A stretch of 35,076 nucleotides of DNA from Umbelopsis ramanniana AG (taxonomy: Eukaryota > Mucoromycota > Umbelopsidomycetes > Umbelopsidales > Umbelopsidaceae), in NCBI RefSeq assembly GCF_025399195.1, contig NW_026252189.1, forward strand, positions 1-35,076, given 5' to 3'. The notes below the pieces were generated by a model. That model was not told where the DNA came from, searched no databases, and saw only the letters and a program-made list of their open reading frames with translations. Positions 9,564 through 20,391 of the stretch are shown here, piece by piece (position 1 is the stretch's first letter; each line of letters opens with the position of its first letter). The translations under genes were made by a program, and so were the position numbers.

Positions 9564-10820
9564 ATGACCATCACCATCCTCGATGGTGGGATGGCCACTA
9601 CATTAGAACGAACTTTTCACAAAGATTTATCCGGTAAGAATGCCATCATCCCCTATCGGCGCATGGGTATTACAAAACAGGGAATTGACCCAATATTTTT
9701 ATTTTTACAGGGTATCTTTGGTCAGCTGCTTGCCTAAAAGATTGCCCAGCAGCCATCAAGGTAAGCTTTGCAATATTACACACACACGTCAGGTGCCATG
9801 TCCGACTCATACCGTAACTGATTAGGCAGTACACACCGCTCATTTGGATGCTGGTGCAGAAATCATCACCACGTGCACCTATCAAGCTTCCTTCGAAGGT
9901 TTCCGACGGGCTGGATATACTGACAACGAGGCGGTGGAGTTGATGCTGAGAGGCGTGGAATTGGCCGACGAAGCAAGAAAAGAGTATCAAGAAAACACCG
10001 GGAAATCCATCAAGGTAGCGTTGTCGCTTGGATGTTACGGCGCTATTCTTGCCAACGGCGCAGAGTATTCTGGTAATAGGTTTTTCCCTGGTGGTGGTTT
10101 TTTTTTTCCAGTTGTTTATCAAAAGTCGTTGATCTCCTCCTTGCCCATGTAACTTGTTCATCATAGGTGATTATGGTGACATCTCTTTACAATCGCTGGT
10201 GGATTTCCATAGACGTCGCTTGGATGTATTTTTTAATGGTAAGTTTGTTTTACTTGGGGCCTGCTTTCAATCGTCACGCCAAAACATTAACGACAATCTT
10301 TGGGTTCTCATCTGACTTGTCTTTCAAAGACGGTATCCCATACCGCGGCATCGACTTCATTTTATTTGAAACTGTGCCGTCTTATTTGGAAGCCCAAGCC
10401 ATCCATCAGTTGCTGCGCGAAACGCCTTATACCGTCCCAAGCATGGTCTCGTTCTCATGTAATTCTTTACATACGGTGTGCCACGGTGAACCCATTGCTC
10501 AATGCGTGGCGTTGTTTAACGACCTGAATCATGTTAGCGCGGTGGGAGTCAATTGCACCAAACCAAGATTTATTACTTCACTGTTACAGGACATTCACGG
10601 TGCAACTCAGAACAAAACGCTGCTAGTGTATCCTGATGGAGGTGAAGAGTGGGATGCTGAAGCTCGTGCTTGGAAAGTTGAGACGAAAATGGATGCACAA
10701 CAATTTGGATCCATGTTCAAGTCTTGGATTAAACAATTCGGTTCAGATTTCATCATTGGCGGTTGTTGTGGCACTACAGCCCACCATATTAGCTCAATTA
10801 GCCATCTTGTTGACCAATAG
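9564..10820 (+). CDS. MHT1: Homocysteine S-methyltransferase
   Basis: Five exons (9564-9633, 9711-9760, 9826-10072, 10167-10238, 10330-10820) encode 309 residues, close to yeast Mht1/Sam4. The protein opens with LDGGMATTLE (about 6-15), the start of the TIM barrel. GAEIITTCTYQAS (in exon 3) is the homocysteine-site strand. Zinc is bound by Cys222 in AVGVNC and by Cys292/Cys293 in IIGGCCGTT, all present. It transfers a methyl group from S-methylmethionine or S-adenosylmethionine to homocysteine, making methionine in the cytosol. All four introns are in phase 1 or 0 and keep the frame. Mht1 and Sam4 cannot be told apart here; the symbol marks the family. Confidence 0.96.
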
Positions 10821-10918
10821 ACGCATGTACGTAGGTAATGTGAAAAACAAGCAAATAAAAAGTCAGGTTTCTTTTTGGATATAGGGGTTTATCCTCCGAG
10901 ATTGGGCATTGTTTTCCT

Positions 10919-11974
10919 CTACCGGCGCACATTTACATCTTGTCCTGGGGATCCAAGTAATTGATTCAACTGAAACAATAGGATGGATCCGGCACTGGAT
11001 ACGTTTAAAGATTCGACATTGGATGCCATGGGTATGGATACCCTTAGAACATTAGGGTCAATATGACTTGGCCCATGATGCTCTGAGCTCAATATCAAGG
11101 CTATGCGATCAGGTAACTTGTCTAAATGTTGACCACTTGTCTTCTTCCAGAAAAAAATCCCAGTATTGGATGACAGAGTGTCCGTTATGTCATGAGGTGG
11201 AGTATCAGCTACGATGGGTGTCATATGCATCGTTTTAACAAGGTAGTCTATCAACTGACTGGATGGAATTATTTTGTGAGGGTAATCAATGACGGCGGCT
11301 TTGGATGCTCTTATCGTTTTGTCGTTGGTCAGATCGCATGTGTTATCCGTCAACACCGCGGTCGTCCAGCCCAAAGCTTTGGCAGTTCGTACCAGAGTTC
11401 CCAAGTTACCAGGGTCAGATATGTTGTTAAAAACAATCAATTTGTCAACGGCTGGTGAGAATTCCACATGGGGTAACTCCACCTCGGCAAACATTTCATT
11501 CGCAGTGGGTTGTGACGCTGTTCCCAAGATCCTGCGTGTGTTATTGATATCACACACAAAATAGCGCTCAGCTGGGAACTTTTTACGGTCCAGCTCTAAA
11601 TGATCCACGCCTTTGCTTAAAGTCAATCCTATCGACCTTAACTTTATATTTCTATCCAGTAGTTCTTGAATTGTGGTTTGGCCCTGAACAAGCACACTAC
11701 GTTGTTCGTGGCGATATGACTTTTTCTCTCTAAGCTTGACTAGATGCTTCACCGTTTCATTATGAGAACCATGTATAAGTGTAATTCCTTTGCTAGCTAG
11801 AGCTTTCGCGAGGTTTGCTCCTGACATGAAGGGAATGAAGTAGGAATGGAGCTGTTGCTTGGGGAGAAGAGCTGAAAATTTGAGACTGCTTTTTGGCCGC
11901 AAAGCGATTCCAACCAAGTTCCAGCATTTTGAAATTCTCTTTTGAACGCAGCTACGCAAATTACATAGATCCAT
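10919..11974 (-). CDS. SpoU/TrmH-family RNA 2'-O-methyltransferase, probably mitochondrial
   Basis: Single-exon gene for 351 residues. Residues 1-45 are rich in Arg/Lys/Ser and almost lack acidic residues, like a mitochondrial targeting peptide. A substrate-binding segment follows (about 90-160), then the three SpoU motifs: FNNISDPGNLGTLVRTA (182-198), IALILSSEHHGPS (291-303) and VSIPMASNVESLNVSSAG (312-329), forming the knotted SAM site. The layout resembles MRM3-type enzymes that methylate ribose in mitochondrial large-subunit rRNA; the exact target nucleotide is inference. The ATG at 11974-11972 overlaps the ATG of the divergent Spp2 gene inside CCATGG. If translation began at Met50 (11827) the targeting peptide would be lost, which argues for 11974. 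Confidence 0.93.
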   Translation of the reverse strand: MDLCNLRSCVQKRISKCWNLVGIALRPKSSLKFSALLPKQQLHSYFIPFMSGANLAKALASKGITLIHGSHNETVKHLVKLREKKSYRHEQRSVLVQGQTTIQELLDRNIKLRSIGLTLSKGVDHLELDRKKFPAERYFVCDINNTRRILGTASQPTANEMFAEVELPHVEFSPAVDKLIVFNNISDPGNLGTLVRTAKALGWTTAVLTDNTCDLTNDKTIRASKAAVIDYPHKIIPSSQLIDYLVKTMHMTPIVADTPPHDITDTLSSNTGIFFWKKTSGQHLDKLPDRIALILSSEHHGPSHIDPNVLRVSIPMASNVESLNVSSAGSILLFQLNQLLGSPGQDVNVRR

Positions 11975-13340
11975 GGCTGATCAAGGCAAGAAAATGGGAT
12001 TCTCCATGAGTTTTGGTGGCCAGCGTACCAGCACACCGAAATTTGCGCCAAAACAAAAAGCCAATGCTTCGAAACGCATCAATTTTGGCGATGACGACGA
12101 TATGGATGACGAGCCTAAAGCTGAAGCCGTCACTGGATTCGAAGACAATAAAATACAACAGTACGTATGATTCATACTTGCGCATGACAGCAATGCCATG
12201 TGTACGATTTCTCCTAACGATCCCTATCACGCACTAACTCGTTTGTCACTCCTCTTTTTTTTTTTTTGGTTCCGCAGCCTGCACGAAAAGGTAAAGCAAA
12301 AGGAAATCGTCATACCCTCACAACCCAACAAAGATTTTAGAAAGGAAGCAGCAACGAAGCGGTCCATATATATACCTGAATCGGGCCTTAATGGTGAAAA
12401 AAATGCTGGTCCCTCTCAACCTGAGGTGCTCGGACAGCAGGTGGCACAGTATGGATTGCAAGTGACCAAAAAGACAAAAGAAACGGTGACAGTGGAAGAC
12501 AATGGAAGCTCAGAAATGCAAATCGAGGAATCCGCAAACAGCACTGTCACAGCGCCGACGCTTGAAGAAGCTGCACTGGCTGCACTTGTTCGAGGTAAGT
12601 CACGGTTTGACTGGGGTAGCCGTGTTCAAGATTTAACAGAGACAGCGTGGTCAAACGAGTAACCCCATTATTGCATTTTAGAGGCCAATTCAGATGACGA
12701 AGAGGAACCAACTTCCAACTTAGTGATTCCTTCAGAATTGGACGTTTTTAGAAACGATGTCCAAAATCGGCCTGAAGAGACGTCCTTGGAAGAGTATGAC
12801 CAGGTGCCTGTGGAACAATTTGGAGCCGCCCTTCTGCGAGGAATGGGATGGAAGGAGGGTCAAGCGCTCGGCGGCGGAAAAGCTGGAGCTTCCGAGTAAG
12901 TCTTCCATTCATTTCGTATGACATCAATGTTACCAATGTGATTTAACAAGCAAAAAAAAAACTCATTTAGACCGTTGGCGGCAAAGAATTTTGTACGACG
13001 AGATGCTCTCTTAGGCCTGGGTGCCAAACCAGAAGATTTGCCAGAAAGTGACCGTCAGAATCGTAGGAACGCCTACCAGTTTTCTGACACCACTTTAGTT
13101 GTACCAAGGCTCAAAGAATCGAGCAGAGGATCAAGTCGCTCAAGCACACCAGCAGACGATAGACGACGGGCTCGTTCAAGATCACCATCACAACGAACGT
13201 CATCGTCCCGTCCAAGGTCTCCTCCTCGACATTCCAGACGACGTGAGGACTCTCGGGAACGATCTTCTAAACGATCCAGACGGGACCGATCTTACGACAG
13301 TTATAAAAGATCAAAGGATGATTCAAGAAGACGACGATAA
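11973..13340 (+). CDS. SPP2: Pre-mRNA-splicing factor Spp2 (GPKOW/MOS2 family)
   Basis: Four exons (11973-12160, 12278-12594, 12682-12895, 12971-13340) encode 362 residues. The N-terminus has GFSMSFGG, as in the family. The key block is EEYDQVPVEQFGAALLRGMG followed by WKEG...GGGKAG (about 207-238), the G-patch that binds and activates the DEAH helicase Prp2 in the spliceosome. It is followed by RRDALLGLGAKPEDLP, typical of Spp2/GPKOW. The C-terminal 75 residues or so are an Arg/Ser-rich tail (RARSRSPSQRTSSSR and more), likely phosphorylated and nuclear. No KOW domain is recognisable. The ATG overlaps that of the divergent RNA methyltransferase. Confidence 0.93.
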
Positions 13341-13771
13341 ATTAGATAGAAAGAGAGTCGCTGGCAGTGTTTTTCTATTTTCAAACTCATATTAAACGTC
13401 AGTTGGCCAAGAATAGCAACCAATCACTTGACTCGTTTTGCCAAGAATAAGCCTCAGTTGTTTTTGGTTTTTTTATTTTCAGACTCTTTTCGCTCTATTC
13501 TCGTCAACCCTGCCTGACGCTAGAATACCTTTAGGTGAGTTCTAGGCTTTAGGCCGCCTTACTGACCTCCAATCCCATTCACTTCGAATGGGATGTCTGT
13601 CAATGCATCATGTCATTAAGCGCCATTCATCCCGGTATACCCACCTAACGCTATTTAAAATATCTTTTTATAATGATGTTGCTATCATTAGTACACACGC
13701 ACACACAATTTTTTTTATTCGTCTGAAATAACAATCGTGGTCTGAGTGTCCAAAAATAATATAATTGTAAT
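13341..13771. other. Intergenic, promoter side of the MADS gene
   Basis: Contains the 3' flank of SPP2 and the upstream region of the MADS-box gene. T-rich tracts and a CA-repeat (about 13691-13708) are visible; no gene was seen. Confidence 0.5.
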
Positions 13772-15607
13772 ATGGGAAGGAAAAAGATCAAGATTCAACC
13801 TATCAAAGATGACCGTAACAAACAGGTAAAAATTTACTCATGCCTTAACGCACATCTTCTGCCCACGCTCACCATGTTCCATAGGTCACCTTTTTGAAAC
13901 GCAAATATGGGCTAATGAAGAAGGCATATGAATTGAGTGTGCTTTGCGACTGTGAGATTGCACTGATTATCTTCAACTCCAATAACAAGTTGGTGCAATA
14001 TGCCAGCACTGAAATTGATAAAATCTTGATGAAATACACTGAAGTATGTGGAGTAGTATGTTTTGTGAACCACACGTACGTCTTGGGGGTTTTTTTATTA
14101 ACCGGTGTCTTTCTTTATCACTCCAGTACAGTGAACCGCATGAAAGCCGAAGTAACCAAGACGTAAGTCACACGACCCCCCCCCACCTTACATCGCAGCG
14201 TATACTAATCTTAACCCCAGTTTGCCAATTTGTCGGCTGAGGGCGGTACATCGAAAGATGATGACGACGCAACACCACCACCTGAAGCCGATTTTGATCA
14301 ATTACCACCGTCCACTGTGAGTCGACCAAGGAAAACTTCCCAGCAGCCGCCGCCGCAACAGCCTCCACCTGCTCATCATGGTCACTCGCCAATGCCTACT
14401 CATCCCGCTGCTATATCTCCGTACAACCGTCCAATGCAACCTCCTTCTGTATATCAATCGTCGTTACCACCGCCGTTTCCTCCCAGCTCTATGTCGCCTA
14501 GCCCGGGTTACGACATGTATTCTGTGCCACCCCATCCTCACATGTATATGATGCAGGTACGTTTAGGGCTAGCTAGCGGTTGAAATGCTGATGGGTTGGG
14601 TATTGATCGTTGTTTTCCGTTGTAGCAGCAGGCTACCCAGCCTCCTCCCATGTCGCAAAATGTGCATCCACAGTATCAACAGCATCCAATGCCACCGTCG
14701 TCTCAACATTCGTTGTATCCGCCACATCCAGGTTCTTATAATCAGTCGTATCCCTCTTACCCGCAACCTCAACAGCAGCATCCACCGTCCCATTCACCTT
14801 TGCCGATCCCACCTCAGTATCAAGGTTCGCCGCAGCCTGTACATCAGCAACGTATGATCTCACCGGTTCCTCCTCCGCCGCATAACGGCACACCAGTTCC
14901 CTCTAGTCGCACTCCTTCCTCCAGTGAGGGTGGGGGGCCCGGTTCGCCCAATATTTCTTCTCCCAAGGTTGAAAGTCCAAATGGCACGACCAAGCGGCCC
15001 AAGCTACGAGTGCAGATTCCATCGGAGACTTCCGAGAAGCCTGTGACAAAACCAGAAGTGGATGAAGGGATAACAAGAAAAGGAAGCGACGACATGCTAC
15101 CAATGAGTACTCAGGTAATTATTATTTTGCCAAGAGCAGCGCTCCGCTCATCTACCCCGCCTCCCTATTATTAGAGACACTAAATCATTGTTTATGTTAT
15201 TCAGCCTCCATCGGCGGCCATGAGAGCTACTGGAAACACTGCAAATGAACCTGGTCCTCCTTCTGCTTTACCTTCTGAATTTGCTCAGAATTTACCCTCT
15301 CCGTCCACGTTTTATCCTGAATTCTACCAACAAAGCGAATTACCGAGTCCTTTAAATTTCTCTGCCACGCCTCGGGAAAGCGGCCGTGCCTTTCACTGGC
15401 CCGCCCCGGGAGGTAGAGATTATAACTATAAACCATCTCCGTTAGCCAAACTTGACAGGTGAGTGAATGGGTCAGTGAAGGAATTACTTGTGTATGCTCA
15501 TACTCACTCTTTCTTGTAGCGGTAAACAAGGTGACCCCAGTAAACGACTGAGGGAAGACGAGGGTGGCACAGAGCAAGCTGAACAGCATAAGCGAAACAA
15601 GCAATAA
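13772..15607 (+). CDS. MEF2-type MADS-box transcription factor
   Basis: Seven exons (13772-13825, 13885-14043, 14127-14162, 14221-14556, 14626-15114, 15205-15458, 15520-15607) encode 471 residues. Residues 1-57 are a full MADS box ([20 protein letters not shown] and [15 protein letters not shown]), and 58-86 form the MEF2 domain, including [12 protein letters not shown]. This places it with Rlm1/Smp1 and animal MEF2, dimeric nuclear factors binding CTA(A/T)4TAG and often acting below the cell-integrity MAP kinase. The remaining 380 residues or so are Pro/Gln/Ser-rich with many SP/TP sites, as expected of a phospho-regulated activation region. Exon 5 starts at a TAGCAGCAG triple acceptor, so one or two Gln may be gained or lost. 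Confidence 0.96.
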
Positions 15608-15958
15608 TACTCCCCTCTTGTTCATATCCCTTTTTACCCCCTCCATTGTGTTCTATCCGCATCTTGTGTCCTTTTTTTATTTCTTCTTTTCTTATAGTCA
15701 ATTTTTCACATATGTAAAATACATCTCCATATGCTTTTTAGAAGTTCTTTTGTAAAAGAAAACAAAAAAAAAATTCCAGTATATATACAATCAGCTCCCG
15801 TGGGATTTTGTGCAATGGAGGGTATAAACGCTCGTAAACTATCGGGTCATTATCTTGTGTCTACGTTGATAAGACCGAATTTAAGGTTGGGGAACGTAGA
15901 AAAGTGACGGGTTTAAAGAGTCCTGATCTCAACTCCATCCATTGCCTCACAGTTTCCA
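15608..15958. other. Intergenic between MADS gene and YIH1
   Basis: T-rich 3' flank of the MADS gene (poly-T runs 15666-15690) followed by the upstream region of YIH1. A TATATATA stretch at about 15780 is too far from the YIH1 ATG to call with confidence. No gene was seen. Confidence 0.5.
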
Positions 15959-16990
15959 ATGTCTGCTGATCGCCAAGCTCAAGAGGAAGAAGCTCTTGTT
16001 CTGGAGTCTATTTATGACCAAGACTTTAAAATTAATGAAGCCGCACCGGACACCTACCATTTCACGCTACGTTTAGACGAAGAGGCGAGTGATAACTTGC
16101 GATCGCCGAGATTGGTGGTCATTGACTTTCACATTCCAGAAGCCTACCCTAGCTCCACCATGCCAGTCTACGAGATCACGTCAGTCTACTGTGGAACGCA
16201 AAAGATTGATGCTAGCGTTCGAGAAGAAATTGATACTAACTTCAAGACCATGTTTGTGCCTGGCGAGGTCGTCTTGTTTGAATGGATCAATTGGCTCAAG
16301 GAATACCTCGATGCCACGTATCCCGAGGAGGAGCAGCAGCAGCAGGAAGTACAGCAACCGGAGGATATGGAAACGACAAACGATGTAGACGATTCTACCA
16401 CTTCCAAGATCGATTCTTCCTTGGACGACGAGTGCCCGGAAATCAAAAGTGGTGAATCGCTCATTGACCGCAAATCGGTTTTTGTAGGCCACGTGGCAAC
16501 AGTTAACAGTGTGGAGCAGGTTCAAGCGGTTCGAAGGAAGCTTTTACAGAACAAGAAGATTGCCAAAGCTACCCATAATATCCTTGCCTATCGTATTGAG
16601 CTGGACTCTGGCGTCATTGCTCAGGATCACGATGAAGACGGTGAAACGGCTGCTGGAGGTTAGTAAATCACTCCCTCGTGTTCGAGGAACCCCCCGTCCG
16701 ATTCAGCTTGTCATTCTCCCAGTTGACTTACTGTATATTTTTATAGGCCGATTGTTACATCTTTTGCAAATTTTGGATGTTACTAATGTGGTGGTCATCG
16801 TATCAAGGTGGTACGGAGGTAAAGTTAGAATTATCTCTTCTGAACTCAGCATGATGAGGCTTTCCAGAACTAATACTATCCACTAGGTATCCACTTACAT
16901 GCTGACCGGTTCAAGGACATCAACAACTCGGCAAGGCAGGTACTAGAAACCTATGGCTATATAGACGATACTAAGGGCAAGAAAAAATAA
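15959..16990 (+). CDS. YIH1: Yih1/IMPACT, Gcn1-binding regulator of Gcn2
   Basis: Three exons (15959-16658, 16747-16818, 16887-16990) encode 291 residues, near the yeast length. Residues 1-115 form an RWD domain (EEEALVLESIYDQDF at the start, then HIPEAYPSSTMPVYEI with the conserved YPxxxP). A Glu/Gln-rich acidic linker follows. The IMPACT domain (about 150-285) shows DRKSVFVGHVA, KATHNILAYRI, then HLLQILDVTNVVVIVSRWYG across exon 2 and GIHLHADRFKDINNSAR in exon 3, all family hallmarks. The protein competes with Gcn2 for Gcn1 on ribosomes and so dampens the amino-acid starvation response. Both introns interrupt codons for Gly after the first base. Confidence 0.96.
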
Positions 16991-17143
16991 ACATTATACC
17001 GAGCGTTTTTGTGTGTGTTTTGATTCCATACCCAAATTTGGGGATAAAACAAAAATCCAAGTTTACATGGAAAATCCCATATTTTTTTCTGCTTTTGACG
17101 CTCGATTGCTTTCTTTTCAAACAAACAATCACTCACTGCAACT

Positions 17144-20120
17144 ATGCCGCCGCATGAGATATCGCCTGTGCTGTGTTCGATGAATTTTGCCGATAACTTC
17201 TGGGTGTGTACCAGTAACCTACTGTCCCGCATACTCCTTGCTTTCCACTCACGCAGTCTGTTCAACAGGGACGAGAACAAAAAGGCGTAAAAACCCTACT
17301 CGCACGAATGAGACATGCCAAAGAGACCTGTGAAGACGTTCGCCATATGTATGAAGCAAGGTAAACGAACGACATGATTTTGAAAAGCAATATACAGCAG
17401 TGCTTGGAAAGTCTGTTGAGTGAAATACTAATCTCTGCTGTACAGAGCGCTTGCTGCGGAGGAGTATAGTAGAAAGCTTCAGCGAATCCAAAAAAGTAAA
17501 GTAGCCAAAGACGATACAGGAAACGTTAAAAAGTCGTTACAATCCGCCCAGGAAGACGCTCAGACCGAAGCACAACACTTCCAACAACTGGCTCAAACCA
17601 TACGAGTTGAGCTAGGGGTTCCACTAGCCGAATTCGTCACCAAACAGCGTGAAGCTCGCAAGCTGGTAAAATTTCATGTCCTTTTGTATCGAAATTCAGG
17701 TGGTCAATGTAGAATGACTGATTCATTGGTACCTTCATTCACTAGATTCAAAAGGCTGTCCAGGATGTCTACAATCAGAGACAACTGCAGGTACGCTATA
17801 TTATATGAAACTTGAGGGCTATCTAGTTATGACTATTTTTTACTAAAGCTACACTTGTTCCTAGATACATTATGTATTGCGGGTAAGTGAAGCTGCTGAA
17901 CATAAAATTTGTCAGTAATGTGTCGCGGGTTTATATGTGAGTGACTGAACTTAATGCTCCCTTCTTCCGTTACTTTCAGGCGAGAGACAAGTACAACAAT
18001 GAATGCATGCGTATTAAGACGCTGAGAGAAGACAAAGAAAATCAAAAGGCTGCACTCGCTCGTGCTGCTGCTTCTGCAAAGACACTTTGTAGGTGTTCCA
18101 GATCTCCCCATTTCAACCTCGAATTATCCTAAACTTTTACGTCCCCTCGATATAGACGCAGAGTATGAGTCATCTCTAGCTGCAGCACAAGAAAGCATAC
18201 AGTTATGGAATCGAGAATGGCAAGCTAGCTGTGAGGTAAGCTTCAGCCTGTGTTCTATGTGTTATCATCTTTCTTGGCTAACTTTCCATCAACATTAAGA
18301 AATTTCAAAACTTGGAAGAAGAACGTATCAATTTTTTACGAGAAAGCCTTTCGCAATTTGCATACCTTCAAATGACCTATGCACAAAGTCAAGTGTCTAG
18401 GTGGGAGAGCCTTTTGACATCGGTCAATGGCTGGGATTGTAGAGACGAGCTTAATACTTACGTGAGTGATCATGGTACCGGTCGTGATATACCAGGTAGG
18501 AAGACATTTTCTGGTAAATTCGGCTTATTCTATCAGTCATCATTTGGCTAACATTTCATTTGCTTTCTCAGAGGTCATGGACTATATGATCCTGTATGAA
18601 CAACAGGAAAGTGATAAATCAGCTGCTACAAATGCGAGTGAGAAAGACGTAAGCCCTCCGTCGCCAATATTATCTCGACAGGGTTCAATCACCGAAGGCT
18701 CAATGCGCTCGACGATGATCCCCGTTGCTGTCAAAATGGAAACACCGCCAAAGGAAAACAACATACAAATGGAAGATGTTAACGAACAGCGTCAAATGCC
18801 ATCGCCACAAGTAGCCCCTTCTCCAATGAGTAATGAAGTATTTGCTAAAGAGACGCATGGTCGAGTCACGGTTTCGGATAAGCAGTCAGAAAGACGACGA
18901 GATTCTGTCCGTAGATCTATGCCAGTTAGCAATTTGGAAAAATCACAAGGTTCCTTTCAACAAGGTTATCAAAATGGAATCAATAGACGTGCCTCGGTAT
19001 TGGAAATTCACCACACTACACCTGCAAACGCTACGGATAACAACCACAGGGTTTCACAGAACATGAATGTCCAGCAAGAGCTTCACCAGCAACATCAGCG
19101 TAATCAGCAGCAAGAGGTGCGAAGTCAGAAAGAGGAACGTAGTCCATTGGTTAGAGTGTCCAGCAGCAGACCTATTAAGGTTGACTTGAAGGATGTCCGT
19201 GGCTCACTTAACAGAAATCCCTCATTTGCAACCGTCAGCTCAACTGATAGCAAGTCATCCGCTAAAGCACATAGTTCTTTGGAGAACATATTGCAACGAT
19301 TCGAAACGGGTCAAATTGGAAGGGGTACAAACAGAATACGAGATACACTCAAAGAGCGAGCTGCCAGCAGACGGCCAGCTCTTGGGACGTGGCAGTCTGG
19401 AAAGAGTGGAGCTAATCAAGCCGATCGACATGTATCCCTACGAGAAATCACTTCAAGATCAATGCAGTCACCGACCTTTTCTGCTACCTCAATCGACTCA
19501 AGTGCATCCATGGCAGCCATGGATGATTACAATGGTAGATACAGTCGACAAGGCACTCCAAAGATGATACCTCAACAAAAAATTATAGAGGAGCCACAGT
19601 ATGAAAACGATGACCCATACGGAGCCATAACAGGTGTAGGTCGTCCATCGCAAGAAGATCATAGCCATGATAGTAACCAAACCATAGGCTCTGACGAAGA
19701 CGAAAATCCACACACAGATCTTGAATCCCAATTGGATGACATGATATCGCTGCTCAATGATGGAATTGACTATCAACTGGAATTGGCAAAGGAAGACTCT
19801 CCAGAGCTTTCCCCAAAAGCACAGCCTTCGATCCAAAACGACCGTGCCATTATGTGGGGTAAGTCATTTGAACAGGATGCCAGATATTATGCTGTAACTC
19901 TGACCGATATCATTTCATCTGCTTTACAGTGCAAGCACTCTTTGACTATGAAGCAGAAGATGACGAAGAGCTTACATTTACCACTGGTGACTTGATCGCT
20001 GTTGTCGATACAGGGGATGGCGACTGGTGGCATGGTGAATTGTGGGATACTGAGACCAACAGCTGCATGGCCTCAGGCACGGTTCCTAGCAATTATGTTG
20101 AGGAAGTGGATGTCGCATAA
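17144..20120 (+). CDS. F-BAR and SH3 domain cytokinesis protein (Hof1/Cdc15/Imp2-like)
   Basis: Ten exons (17144-17203, 17257-17360, 17446-17665, 17746-17790, 17865-17882, 17980-18088, 18156-18235, 18300-18495, 18572-19858, 19930-20120) encode 769 residues. An F-BAR domain (about 13-285) starts with NFADNFW and contains ARDKYNNECMRI, FQNLEEERINFLRESL and, near its end, GTGRDIP. A long Ser/Gln-rich disordered region (about 290-705) carries many likely phosphosites. An SH3 domain closes the protein (708-765: ALFDYEAEDDEELTF, GDWWHGE, GTVPSNYVEEV). Such proteins bind membrane at the division site and link it to formins and actin. Exon 5 is an 18-nt microexon. The donor ending exon 6 is GTAGGT at 18089; the nearby GTGTTC would break the frame. 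Confidence 0.94.
17865..17882 (+). other. 18-nt microexon of the F-BAR gene
   Basis: Six codons (IHYVLR, residues 144-149) flanked by TACTAAAG...CCTAG and GTAAGT. It is in frame, so skipping would remove exactly six residues from the F-BAR helix. With it included, the heptad spacing into ARDKYNNEC matches the usual QxxxLxKAxxKYxxxC pattern of F-BAR proteins, which argues that it is a real exon. Confidence 0.75.
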
Positions 20121-20391
20121 ATGGAACCGGTTCCCCCGCCCAGCCTAAATACTCATTCACTTGTTTCAATCCTGTACAGCCAGCATTAATTTCATGTCCA
20201 TCTTTTGTTGTCGTTTTTTATTGCAAAATACATCTGTTTTTATCATTGGTACTTTTATTTTCTTGACGTGATGGATTCCTTTATTAAATCTTGTCTTTAT
20301 TCTCAAGTTTGTGAAGTTGGAGTATACATAAAACTTGTACAAAAAGTCATTCATAGCTAGGTTTCCTGACTTCTTTTTAGCATTTGTAGGA

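Noticed and set aside
9670-10164. 164-codon minus-strand frame
   Set aside because: Antisense to exons 2 and 3 of the homocysteine methyltransferase, which is well supported on the plus strand; no domain recognised.
15227-15646. 139-codon minus-strand frame with a signal-peptide-like start
   Set aside because: It lies fully antisense to exons 6 and 7 of the MADS gene, and its hydrophobic start is the complement of MADS 3' sequence. No independent support.
16181-16525. 114-codon minus-strand frame over YIH1
   Set aside because: Antisense shadow of YIH1 exon 1; its Leu-rich run is the complement of the Glu/Gln linker codons.
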